Positions 52,570-61,278 of a stretch of 64,000 nucleotides of DNA are shown here, one piece after another; the first letter of the stretch is position 1; each line of letters starts with the position of its first letter. The notes under the pieces were generated by a model, which was given only the letters and a program-made list of their open reading frames with translations, was not told the DNA's origin and did no database searches. Position numbers and translations under genes: made by a program. The DNA lies in the NCBI RefSeq assembly GCF_932526225.1, contig NC_064043.1, positions 2,315,501 through 2,379,500 on the forward strand, in the 5' to 3' direction. Source of the DNA: Nematostella vectensis. Lineage: Eukaryota > Cnidaria > Anthozoa > Actiniaria > Edwardsiidae.

Positions 52570-52766
52570 CATGCGGGGTGCATGTGGACGGATGTGACGT
52601 ACCGCAAGAAGACAATACCTGTTCACGTGCATACCAGACCACCCTGGCGACCGCGAACTCTCAATGTAAATACAAAACCTATTTTCAGAATCGCTAGTTG
52701 TTAGGGTGATTAGGAATGTATGTGTTTTGTAACGTGAGACGCGTTACAAAACTGAGTGGGTCAATG
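52570..52766. other. convergent intergenic region of the Polinton
   Basis: It lies between the last + strand gene and the - strand gene at 52767. ACATGCGGGGTGCATGT (52569-52585) is a small palindrome that might act in 3'-end formation. Another minus frame (52694-52924) is open but overlaps the CxxC gene in a different frame and looks like a shadow. Confidence 0.45.
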
Positions 52767-53096
52767 TTAATTTCCGTTACACGTTCTGCAATGGTGCTTT
52801 TGTCTATCGTGTTCGCATATTTGAGACCCTCCGCATAACTTACAAAAGGGTCTCTGTTTGCTGTGTTCACACATCCCTTTCCCCTTGCAGTCTTTACAGA
52901 CATATCTTGCTCGTCTGTGCTCACAAATGCTACCGCCGTTACATTCTCTGCACCGCGTTTTTCTCCGGTTGTGAGGGCAGATTTGCGATCCGTGACAATC
53001 TTTGCAATAATATTTCACTCTACCATGAAGACACTTATAATCCGTTGTTCGCTTTACGGGGGATACTTTCGGGTCTTTCACCGTTTGGTTCTCCAT
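52767..53096 (-). CDS. C-x-H/CxxC repeat (zinc-binding) protein, 109 aa
   Basis: Five repeats of about 18 residues follow the pattern C-x-H-x6-C-x2-C-x-G, for example CEHRRARYVCKDCKG and CEHSKQRPFCKLCGG. Similar zinc-binding repeats occur in large DNA viruses and algae, where they often precede an endonuclease-like domain; here a stop follows the fifth repeat. The promoter and first codons (GLIEMEN-x2-VKD) are near-identical to those of the polymerase, so the gene was built behind a copied polymerase leader. The start at 53096 matches the polymerase start at 39975; an ATG six codons upstream is possible. The role is probably nucleic-acid binding. Confidence 0.75.
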   Translation of the reverse strand: MENQTVKDPKVSPVKRTTDYKCLHGRVKYYCKDCHGSQICPHNRRKTRCRECNGGSICEHRRARYVCKDCKGKGMCEHSKQRPFCKLCGGSQICEHDRQKHHCRTCNGN

Positions 53097-53111
53097 TTCT
53101 ATCAAACCGGT

Positions 53112-53140
53112 CATGTCCTTAAATCACTTTTCAGTTTTTC
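53112..53140 (-). promoter_or_regulatory. promoter of the CxxC-repeat gene
   Basis: On the minus strand AAAAGTGATTTAAGGACATG (53131-53112), nearly the same as the polymerase promoter. Confidence 0.55.
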
Positions 53141-53175
53141 ACGCCTCGATACTCACCCTCCTAGCCGGCCGACGT

Positions 53176-54000
53176 CTACCTGGCGAAACACTCTTCCAAC
53201 ATTCCCTTCTCTTGCTCATCCATGCACCAATCCCAAAACCTGTCTGGGTGCCAAGCTACTGGCATTAGTTCGTCCTCCAGCTTTCTACGGAATCTCACCT
53301 TGTGTAGCTTCTCCGGGAGCTCCTCATGCACGAGACTCCACCCCCAAGCTGCACGTATCACCGCGAGAATCTCGTGTAGACCTAAGAATCGCGCGTAGTT
53401 CATATGTACAATGAGATCGGTCGCGCCCCACTCCAAGCACATCCTGACGACCTCGAGGTTGCCAGATTCGGTGGCTGGTGTTATAGCATAGTCCGGGTCA
53501 AACTCGCTGAAGTTTTCTCTCAGCAACTTTAGAACCTCAACGTGACCATTGTACGCCGCCTCAGCGGTGGCCCAACCGACATCGACATCGGCACCTAGAT
53601 CTATCAACAACTCAACAACCCCCACCTGACCTTCCGCCGCCGCAGCACCCATGGCCTCGGTCATGGCCTCTCCTCCGTCGGCACAATACTCGCCCATCAC
53701 CTTCAAAACCTCTACGTGCCCGCCTTTCGCGGCCATGGACGCTGGATACACGAAGTCACAGGCGCCCGACTCACAACACATCTTAACGATCTCGGTGTGG
53801 CCGTTCATTGCGGCCCTGACCATCGGCTTTTCGAAATCCGTCGCACCCCAACTCTTACACAACCTCACGGTCTCGACGCACCCCTCCCACGCCGCGCGCT
53901 CCATAACGGCGTCAAAGTCTGCGGCTCCCCACCTCGCTAAGGTGGCGGCTTGATCCTCCACGGTGAGATTTGTAAGACTTCCAGCACTTTGCATATCCAT
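53176..54000 (-). CDS. ankyrin-repeat protein, 274 aa
   Basis: About six ankyrin-like repeats run from residue 20 to 200, with the helix-turn pattern MVRAAMNGHTEIVKMCCESGA, SMAAKGGHVEVLKVMGEY, AAAEGQVGVVELLIDLGAD and AEAAYNGHVEVLKLLREN. The C-terminal 60 residues are non-repetitive and acidic. Ankyrin proteins are common in large DNA viruses, where they often act as host-interaction factors; the partner is unknown here. The extended promoter matches the polymerase and TFIIB-like genes. Confidence 0.88.
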   Translation of the reverse strand: MDMQSAGSLTNLTVEDQAATLARWGAADFDAVMERAAWEGCVETVRLCKSWGATDFEKPMVRAAMNGHTEIVKMCCESGACDFVYPASMAAKGGHVEVLKVMGEYCADGGEAMTEAMGAAAAEGQVGVVELLIDLGADVDVGWATAEAAYNGHVEVLKLLRENFSEFDPDYAITPATESGNLEVVRMCLEWGATDLIVHMNYARFLGLHEILAVIRAAWGWSLVHEELPEKLHKVRFRRKLEDELMPVAWHPDRFWDWCMDEQEKGMLEECFAR

Positions 54001-54014
54001 TTTGTTATTACATC

Positions 54015-54050
54015 CACGTCTTTAAACCACTTTTTTCGAATTTTTTTAGA
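54015..54050 (-). promoter_or_regulatory. promoter of the ankyrin gene
   Basis: On the minus strand TCTAAAAAAATTCG, then AAAAGTGGTTTAAAGACGTG (54034-54015), the same arrangement as the polymerase promoter. Confidence 0.6.
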
Positions 54051-54121
54051 CGTGTTAATTCACATCTACTCCGAACTGACAGTTTTCTGGAAATCCTGAT
54101 TTCTCTGGAAATCAGGAAACA

Positions 54122-55048
54122 TCATACCACACCAGGCGTACCCAGGACTGTGGCCACTTCTCTCGCTTTCCTACTGATGGTTAACTCGGAGACGCCCGTT
54201 CTTTCGGAGAATTTTTTAAGTGTAATATCGACCCCCTTTAGCCGTACCCAGTAATAGGTTAAAGCGACCGCAAAGGATTGTGGGCGAGCGCGATTCAACT
54301 CAGACGAGCGGTTCTTAGATCTGTAGTAGAGCTGGACCACCTCTCCCTTCTGTGCGGGGGACGCCGAGAATCTATCCATCACATCGTGAATGTGGTCCAC
54401 GACGGTGGGAGACGTTCCGTGTAGTAAGTAATCTTTAGGCACGTTAATACTAAAGATTTTTAGACCCTTAAGGCAACTCTTCTTGCTCAATCCAAAAGTT
54501 TCCATCAAGGTTTTCGGTGTCTGACACTTACCGGACATCTTGTAGGCGTAGTAGATACACGCAAAGACGATCGCCTTCCGTGGGTCGCCGCGAAAAATCT
54601 GGCCTTTCGTCACCTGAGTGTATATCTCGTTAGCTTTGGCTACAATTACCCCGCTAAAACCCATGTTCTCCACATCCTTGTCAATGTTTCTATCCTCAGA
54701 CCTACGTACCTGGACCCGACTTGGATTCGAAGACCGTTTGCCGTCGGAATGTCCGTAAAAACCCCATTCTCTTTCGTGCGCGATCACGCGCTGCATCTGT
54801 TCCCCGCACTCTAAGCAACTAGTGACCCCGTCTTCTGTGACCAGGTCGTCATGATTGCAAAGGGTGTTACTACTATCCTCGTCTCCCAAGGAGGCTCTAC
54901 TAGTCTCGTATTTGGTGAGGGCTCGGTCAAACAGTGCAAACTCCGGCATGAGGGTGGGGACGTTAATCTCAGGCACCGGTCCGCCGAGGATATTATATGG
55001 TGGTGGTGACCGGTCTTCGGCCGTACGTTCAACCGTTTGTTCCCCCAT
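54122..55048 (-). CDS. TFIIB-like transcription factor, 308 aa
   Basis: The N-terminal 60 residues contain GPVPEINVP, shared with the polymerase. A zinc-ribbon-type set C64, H66, C78, C81 (LCNHDDLV...SCLECGEQ) is followed by a linker and two cyclin-like repeats. The first (about 135-215) has KANEIYTQVTKGQIFRGDPR and AIVFACIYYAYK; the second (about 220-305) has ARPQSFAVALTYYWVR and ERTGVSELTISRKARE, the usual helix-turn-helix end of TFIIB. Its length is close to eukaryotic TFIIB (about 310-345 aa). It could direct host RNA polymerase II to the shared TTTAAAGA promoters; this is inference. Confidence 0.88.
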   Translation of the reverse strand: MGEQTVERTAEDRSPPPYNILGGPVPEINVPTLMPEFALFDRALTKYETSRASLGDEDSSNTLCNHDDLVTEDGVTSCLECGEQMQRVIAHEREWGFYGHSDGKRSSNPSRVQVRRSEDRNIDKDVENMGFSGVIVAKANEIYTQVTKGQIFRGDPRKAIVFACIYYAYKMSGKCQTPKTLMETFGLSKKSCLKGLKIFSINVPKDYLLHGTSPTVVDHIHDVMDRFSASPAQKGEVVQLYYRSKNRSSELNRARPQSFAVALTYYWVRLKGVDITLKKFSERTGVSELTISRKAREVATVLGTPGVV

Positions 55049-55062
55049 TTTATTGAACTGTT

Positions 55063-55104
55063 CACGTCTTTAAGCCACTTTTCAAAGGCTTTTTAGATGT
55101 GAAG
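55063..55104 (-). promoter_or_regulatory. promoter of the TFIIB-like gene
   Basis: On the minus strand CTTCACATCTAAAAAGCC, then AAAAGTGGCTTAAAGACGTG (55082-55063). It matches the polymerase promoter over about 42 bp. Confidence 0.6.
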
Positions 55105-55108
55105 TCAA

Positions 55109-55136
55109 GATGCTAGCCCCTCGAGCTCCCTCTGGG
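55109..55136. repeat. palindromic GAGGGGCT repeat, intergenic copy
   Basis: GCTAGCCCCTCGAGCTCCCT, the inverse orientation of the copies inside the + strand genes. Confidence 0.7.
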
Positions 55137-55219
55137 TGTGATGTGTGTGGTTGCTAAGACTTCCGAAGGGGTCCGCGTGGGGGCGGTGCGGTCTAAAGCC
55201 TCCGCACCACATCCGTGGA

Positions 55220-55480
55220 CTAGTATCTCACCCATCTTTTTTCGCCATACCGTGGCATGGAGACTAACATTGCTAGAACACCAAGGACAATTGTCGCCGC
55301 TCCGGCCACAAACCCAACGGGGTCGAAGCTTCCGTATTCTGAGTCTTCATAGTAATCAGCGTTACAACAGCAGTGTTCAGGCCCCGCATCCGCAGTGTTA
55401 CTCACGTTCACCTCCGGCACCGAACAACCGCCGGCGGTAGCCGCACCGTTTTTAATCTTCACCTCCGTCTTTAATGTCAT
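55220..55480 (-). CDS. small membrane protein, 86 aa
   Basis: The N-terminal half has SVPEVNVS, a relative of the PEINVP motif of the polymerase and TFIIB-like protein, and a CCC cluster (37-39). One membrane helix spans about 55-75 (VGFVAGAATIVLGVLAMLVSM), followed by a basic tail. A degenerate promoter core (GGTCTAAAGACGTATG, 55510-55495 on the minus strand) lies before it. The family is not recognised. Confidence 0.6.
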   Translation of the reverse strand: MTLKTEVKIKNGAATAGGCSVPEVNVSNTADAGPEHCCCNADYYEDSEYGSFDPVGFVAGAATIVLGVLAMLVSMPRYGEKRWVRY

Positions 55481-55513
55481 TTTATCTAGGGTCTCATACG
55501 TCTTTAGACCAGA

Positions 55514-56032
55514 ATAGCCCCCAGGCTCCCCCTAGGTGCAGCACGTGACAAAGTGATTGACAGGTGGGCTTGGCTATCACGTGACAAAATGATTGACAGG
55601 CTCTTGACAAAGTGATTGACAGGTTTTTGACAAAGTGATTGACAGGTTCTTGACAAAGTGATTGACAGGTTTTTGACAAAGTGATTGACAGGTTTTTGAC
55701 AAAATGATTGACAGGTGGGCGTGGTCATCACGTGACAAAGTGATTGACAGGTTTTTTACAAAATGATTGACAGGTGGGCGTGGCTATCACGTGACAAAGT
55801 GATTGACAGGTGGGCGTGGCCGTCACGTGACAAAGTGATTGACAGGTGGGCGTGGCCGTCACGTGACAAAGTGATTGACAGGTGGGCTTGGTCGTGCGAG
55901 AGATCTCTGGCAAACTCGCGCATGCGCAGGTCGCGAGGCTTGGCGGAGGTGTGCGGAGACTTTTGCGCCACTTTTGGAATGAAATTTGGGGAGATCAAAA
56001 AGTTGCGCCAGCTGCGCCATTTCCCTACTACT
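55514..56032 (-). repeat. right terminal inverted repeat of the Polinton, about 519 bp
   Basis: This is the reverse complement of the left repeat but longer, because it has twelve ACAAAGTGATTGACAGG units against seven. The TCACGTGA palindromes are kept. Confidence 0.93.
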
Positions 56033-56147
56033 CTTGATGACCATGTCTGTCTAGATACTAAATTCAAAGAATAGCTGCATGAGCGATAGTGTGTGCTGAG
56101 CAAAGTAATTATATTTTATCACTTTTATTTTTTTTTCTTACAGCCAG

Positions 56148-56266
56148 ACAGACATGTAAATAAATTACAAGAGTACATAAACGCTGAATCACAAAGCTTG
56201 CCTGACCTGGTATCCCCACTGTCACGTATAGGAGTACAGCATGGGACACCCGTGCAGATCCTTTAG
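56148..56266 (+). CDS. terminal exon candidate of the STK16-type gene
   Basis: A long pyrimidine run and two acceptors (AG at 56143 and 56147) precede an open stretch ending in TAG at 56266. Joining CCTG|GTAACG at 39072 to the second acceptor keeps the STK16 frame and gives a tail ending GVQHGTPVQIL; vertebrate STK16 also ends with a short QH...QI sequence. If real, the Polinton lies inside this intron, which would be about 17 kb. The alternative is that exon 10 simply reads to its own stop at 39098. Confidence 0.45.
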
Positions 56267-57574
56267 TAGCGATGAATAACTCATTTGGAAATGAAAAAAT
56301 GGCCACTATTTGTTATCTTATACAAGCTATCATGTTTTCAAAATTTCTGATCTCTACATTAACTACAATCTACAAAGTTAGTCCAAAATTGGGTCTAGAA
56401 GTCTCTTCTCTTTCTAAAAATCTGGCTTTGCCCCAGGCTTCTCTAGGCTGCGCTGCCATGTCTTATGACGTCACCCATTGATTTCCCGCTAGCTCCAGGA
56501 GCTCCCCCAGATTCTCAATGTGTTTATTCTATTGTTCCATCTAAAATTTAAGTTTTAGTTTTACAGCACCTAATCTTCGTAGCAATTTGCAAAAATATTG
56601 ATGTCTTTCTTGGCGCGTGCAGTTCCCACACAGCCTGTTACTCCGCAAAAGGCCCCTTGTGTTTGCTATGCGCGAGTCGTAATGTTACCGGGTGGTATTT
56701 TGGGTTATTTTAGATTTTGCAAAGATTTTAAGTAAGCGATTTTGGGATTGCGATTATAATTGTTTTACGGATTGTTTCTCAAACGTGATTCTAATTCGAT
56801 CCGTACACGTTTAGGAATTTACTTTCAACATGTTTCAAATTCCTTTAGATTAGTATCAATAGCTTGATAGTGCTAATTGAATCAAGTAAGCGTCCTTTTA
56901 CCATTTCCCAGGAAGATTAGTTTCTAAATTTGACAGGACAATGGACGCTGAGTAATTTGAACGGTAGTAAATGTTAGCGTCCCTAGAAAAATGCGCGTCC
57001 CCAAACGAGTATAAAAGCGGCTGTTTTTACAGTATCTGTTAGTTTTTTTTAGTTTAGTACCGTTGAGCAAAGGAGACGCATTACTTGCGCGGCGTGATGC
57101 GGGAGCGAGATATGCAGTTGCTCAGGGAAGACAGTCAGCAGAGATAAGCTACAAGCTTAGAGCGCTGTCCGTACGAGCCTGTCATGCCAGTTGTGTTCAG
57201 TTTGATTTACCGGTTGTAAGTACTTTGTTTTTAAAACTAGCCTTTGGCTTAGGTCACCTTTTCTCCGGATTTGACTATGTTTGTTATCACTTAAAATTTA
57301 TTATTTAATTTGTTAATAAATCCTTTATAAGTCCATGCCTTGCATCATGTATTCGTTCTCACGTTGCCTTTCGCTCGATCGTTTTCGTTTCATTCCATCT
57401 ATTTTTGCCTACTTTTTGGCTGGTGTCAGAACCTGATAGTTTTGCCTTCAGTATTGCATTTGTTTCTACATTTTTCGTAACCGCACGGTAAATGCCAAGT
57501 TCCGACGGTTACATTAACCAAGAGAGCAATTGGCTACACTTGAAAAAAACAAAAAAACAGCGATTTAATTCCAA
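56267..57574. other. possible LTR-like transcription unit, no gene
   Basis: GTATAAAAGCGG (57010) is a good TATA box, an AATAAA lies at 57315, and TGGTGTCAGAACC (57419), similar to a retroelement primer-binding site, follows. This could be a solo LTR or decayed retroelement end, but I could not fix its borders. No coding sequence is recognised. Confidence 0.3.
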
Positions 57575-58530
57575 TCAAAAGAGCATTTTGGATACACTAA
57601 AAACACAACAATTTCACTAGCCCCAAAGAGCATTTTGGATAAACTAAAAACACAACAATTTCACTAGCCCCAAAGATCATTTTGGGTACACTAAAAACAC
57701 AACAATTTCACTAGCCCCAAAGAGCATTTTGGATACACTAAAAACACAACATTTCACTAGCCCCAAAGAGCATTTTGGATACACTAAAAACAACAATTTT
57801 ACTAGCCCCAAAGAGCATTTTGGATACTCTCAAAACACAACAATTTCACTAGCCCCAAAGAGCATTTTGGATACACTAAAAACAACAATTTTACTAGCCC
57901 CAAAGAGCATTTTGGATACACTAAAACACAACAATTTCACTAGCTCCAAAGAGCATTTTGGATACACTAAAACACAACAATTTCACTAGCCCCAAAGAGC
58001 ATTTTGGATACACTTAAAACACAACAATTTCACTAGCCCCAATGAGCATTTTGGATACACTAAAACACAACAATTTCACTAGCCCCAAAGCATTTTGGAT
58101 ACACTAAAAACACAATTTCACTAGCCCCAAAGAGCATTTTGGATACACTAAAAACAACAATTTCACTAGCTCCAAAGAGCATTTTGGATACACTAAAAAC
58201 AACAATTTTACTAGCCCCAAAGAGCATTTTGGATACACTAAAAACACAACAATTTCACTAGCCCCAAAGAGCATTTGGATACACTAAAAACACAACAATT
58301 TTGCTAGCCCCAAAGAGCATTTTGGATACACTAAAACACAACAATTTCACTAGCCCCAAAGAGCATTTTGGATACACTAAAACACAACAATTTTACTAGC
58401 CCCAAAGAGCATTTTGGATACACTAAAAACACAACAATTTCACTAGCCCCAAAGAGCATTTTGGATACACTAAAAACACAACAATTTTACTAGCCCAAAA
58501 GAGCATTTTTGATACACTTAAAACACAATT
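57575..58530. repeat. 47-bp minisatellite, about 20 copies
   Basis: Units with CACTAGCCCCAAAGAGCATT then TTGGATACACTAAAAACAC. Unit length varies by a few bases through A-run and CA indels. Confidence 0.93.
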
Positions 58531-59025
58531 TTATTACATTCACGTTTCGTGTAAAATTTTTTTTTCGCATTTCTCTGACATTCATTGCCTTAGGCACTGC
58601 GTTCCCTTGGGACATGTTCTCTTACCCGATAATAATATGAGCACCTTTTTTGCGGACTGCTAACAAACCCATATTGTTTTGTTTTTTCTTTCCCTGTAAG
58701 GGTAATTTCCTACAGACATTTCCTACAGATCTAAAATGAAGCTAAACGGTTCACTCTGTAGAATATCACTCTTACTCAACATCATATGAAGAGTACTGTC
58801 TTGCTTTAATTGTTTACTTTGAGGCGTTGCATGTATCTACTTGTTCCCATGGCAACATCGGGGAAATGATCAACCATCACTGCAACAACAACAACAAGTA
58901 TAAAGATACAGTAGTTAAAGTACTGTATTTGGCTATCTCAGCGGTAAACCTCAGGCACGCATCCCAGGATTCACTTCGGCCTGGTGGGGCGGGGGGAGTG
59001 TGGGAAGCACCCTATGCACCTCTCT
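58531..59025. other. no gene seen
   Basis: Spacer between two minisatellites, without recognisable exons or elements. Confidence 0.4.
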
Positions 59026-59029
59026 ATGT

Positions 59030-61278
59030 ACACCCTTTACCACCATTCCGCTATATACACCCTGAACCACCATTCCCATAGGTACACCCTGTACCACCAT
59101 TTCCCTAGGTACACCCTGTACCACTATTCACCTAGATACACCCTGTACCACCATTCCTATAGGTACATCCTGTACCACCATTTCCCTATGTTCACCCTTG
59201 TACCACCATTCCCATAGGTAAACCCTCTACCACCATTCCCATGGTACACCCTGTACCACCATTCACCTAGGTACACCCTGTACCACCATTTCCCTATGTA
59301 CACCCTGTACCACCATTCCCCTAGATACACCCTGTACCACCATTTCCCTAGGTGCACCCTGTACCACCATTCACCTAGGTACACCCTGTACCACCATTTC
59401 CCTATGTACACCCTGTACCACCATTCACCTAGGTACACCCTGTACCACCATTTCCCTATGTACACACTGTACCACCATTCCCCTAGATACACCCTGTACC
59501 ACCATTCCCATAGGTACACCCTGTACCACAATTCCCCTAGGTACACCCTGTACCACCATTCCCCTAGGTACACCCTGTACCACCATTTCCCTAGGTATGC
59601 CCAGTACCACCATTCCCATAGGTACACCCTGTACCACCATTCCATTAGGTACACCCTGTACCACTATTCCCCTAGGTACACCCTGTAACACCATTCCCCT
59701 AGATACACCCTGTACCACCATTCCCATAGGTACACCCTGTACCACCATTCCCCTAGGTACACCCTGTACCACCATTCCCCTAGGTACACCCTGTACCACC
59801 ATTTCCCTAGGTACGCCCAGTACCACCATTCCCATAGGTACACCCTGTACCACCATTCCAATAGGTACACCCTATACCACTATTCCCCTAGGTACACCCT
59901 GTACCACCATTCCCCTAGGTACACCCTGTACCACCATTTCCCTAGGTATGCCCAGTACCACCATTCCCATAGGTACACCCTGTACCACCATTCCATTAGG
60001 TACACCCTGTACCACTATTCCCCTAGGTACACCCTGTAACACCATTCCCCTAGATACACCCTGTACCACCATTCCCATAGGTACACCCTGTACCACCATT
60101 CCCCTAGGTACACCCTGTACCACCATTCCCCTAGGTACACCCTGTACCACCATTTCCCTAGGTACGCCCAGTACCACCATTCCCATAGGTACACCCTGTA
60201 CCACCATTCCAATAGGTACACCCTATACCACTATTCCCCTAGGTACACCCTGTACCACCATTCCCCTAGGTACACCCTGTACCACCATTCACCTAGGTAC
60301 ACCCTGTACCACCATTTCCCTAGGTACGCCCAGTACCACCATTCCCATAGGTACACCCTGTACCACCATTCCAATAGGTACACCCTGTACCACTATTCCC
60401 TAGGTACACCCTGTACCACTATTCCCCTAGGTACACCCTGTAACACCATTCCCCTAGATACACCCTGTACCACCATTCCCATAGGTACACCCTGTACCCC
60501 CATTCCCCTAGATACACCCTGTATCGCCATTCACCTAGGTACACCCTGTACCACCATTCCCCTAGATACACCCTGTATCACCATTCACCTAGGTACACCC
60601 TGTACCACCATTTCCCTAGGTACACCCTGTACCACCATTCACCTAGGTACACCCTGTACCACCATTTCCCTAGTTACACCCTGTACCACCATTTCTCTAG
60701 GTACACCCTGTACTACCATTTCCCTAGGTACACCCTGTACCACCATTCCCCTAGATACACCCTGTATCACCATTCCCCTAGATACACCCTGTACCACCAT
60801 TTCCCTTTGTACACCTTGTACCACCATTCCCCTAGGTACACCATGTACCCCATTTCCCTAGGTACCTCCTGTACCACCATTTACCTAGGTACACCTTGTA
60901 CCTCCATTCCCCTATGTACACCCTGTACCACCATTTCCCTAGGTACACCCTGTACCACCATTCCCCTAGATACACCCTGTACCACCCTTCCCCAAATGCA
61001 CCCTGTACCACTTCACCTATGTACACATTGGTACACCTTGTACCACCATTCACCTAGATACACCCTGTACCACTTCACCTAGGTTTACCCTGTACCACCA
61101 TTCCCCTAGATACACCCTGTACCGCCATTTCCCTAGGTACACCCTGTACCACCATTCCCATAGGTACACCCTGTACCACCATTTTCCTAGGTACACCCTG
61201 TACCACCATTCACCTAGGTACACCCAGTACCACAATTCCTCTAGGTACACCCTGTACCACCATTCCTCTAGGTACACC
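59030..61278. repeat. 27-bp minisatellite, about 83 copies, with higher-order repeat
   Basis: Units read GGTACACCCTGTACCACCAT then TCCCCTA. Each carries the inverted repeat GGTAC...GTACC. Positions about 59590-59940 and 59941-60291 are near-identical, a 351-bp (13-unit) higher-order copy. All three frames on both strands are open for long stretches because 27 is a multiple of three; none is a gene. Confidence 0.95.

Larger units (their letters stand above)
39517..56032. mobile_element. Polinton/Maverick element, 16,516 bp, apparently intact
   Basis: The ends read AGTAGTAGGGAAATGGCGC at 39517 and its reverse complement up to 56032. CTTGA occurs directly outside both ends (39512-39516 and 56033-56037), and the sixth base differs; Polintons normally make 6-bp target duplications. 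Inside are the diagnostic protein-primed-type DNA polymerase B, retroviral-type integrase and FtsK/A32-type packaging ATPase, plus capsid candidates. All major frames are open, so the copy is young or under constraint. Polintons are virus-like elements believed able to form virions. Layout: polymerase (+), integrase (-), a block of ten + strand genes (44.86-52.57 kb), then four - strand genes. Confidence 0.97.

Noticed and set aside
52694-52924. 76-aa minus-strand frame overlapping the CxxC-repeat gene
   Set aside because: It overlaps the clear zinc-repeat frame in another phase and has no promoter core of its own, so it is probably a shadow.
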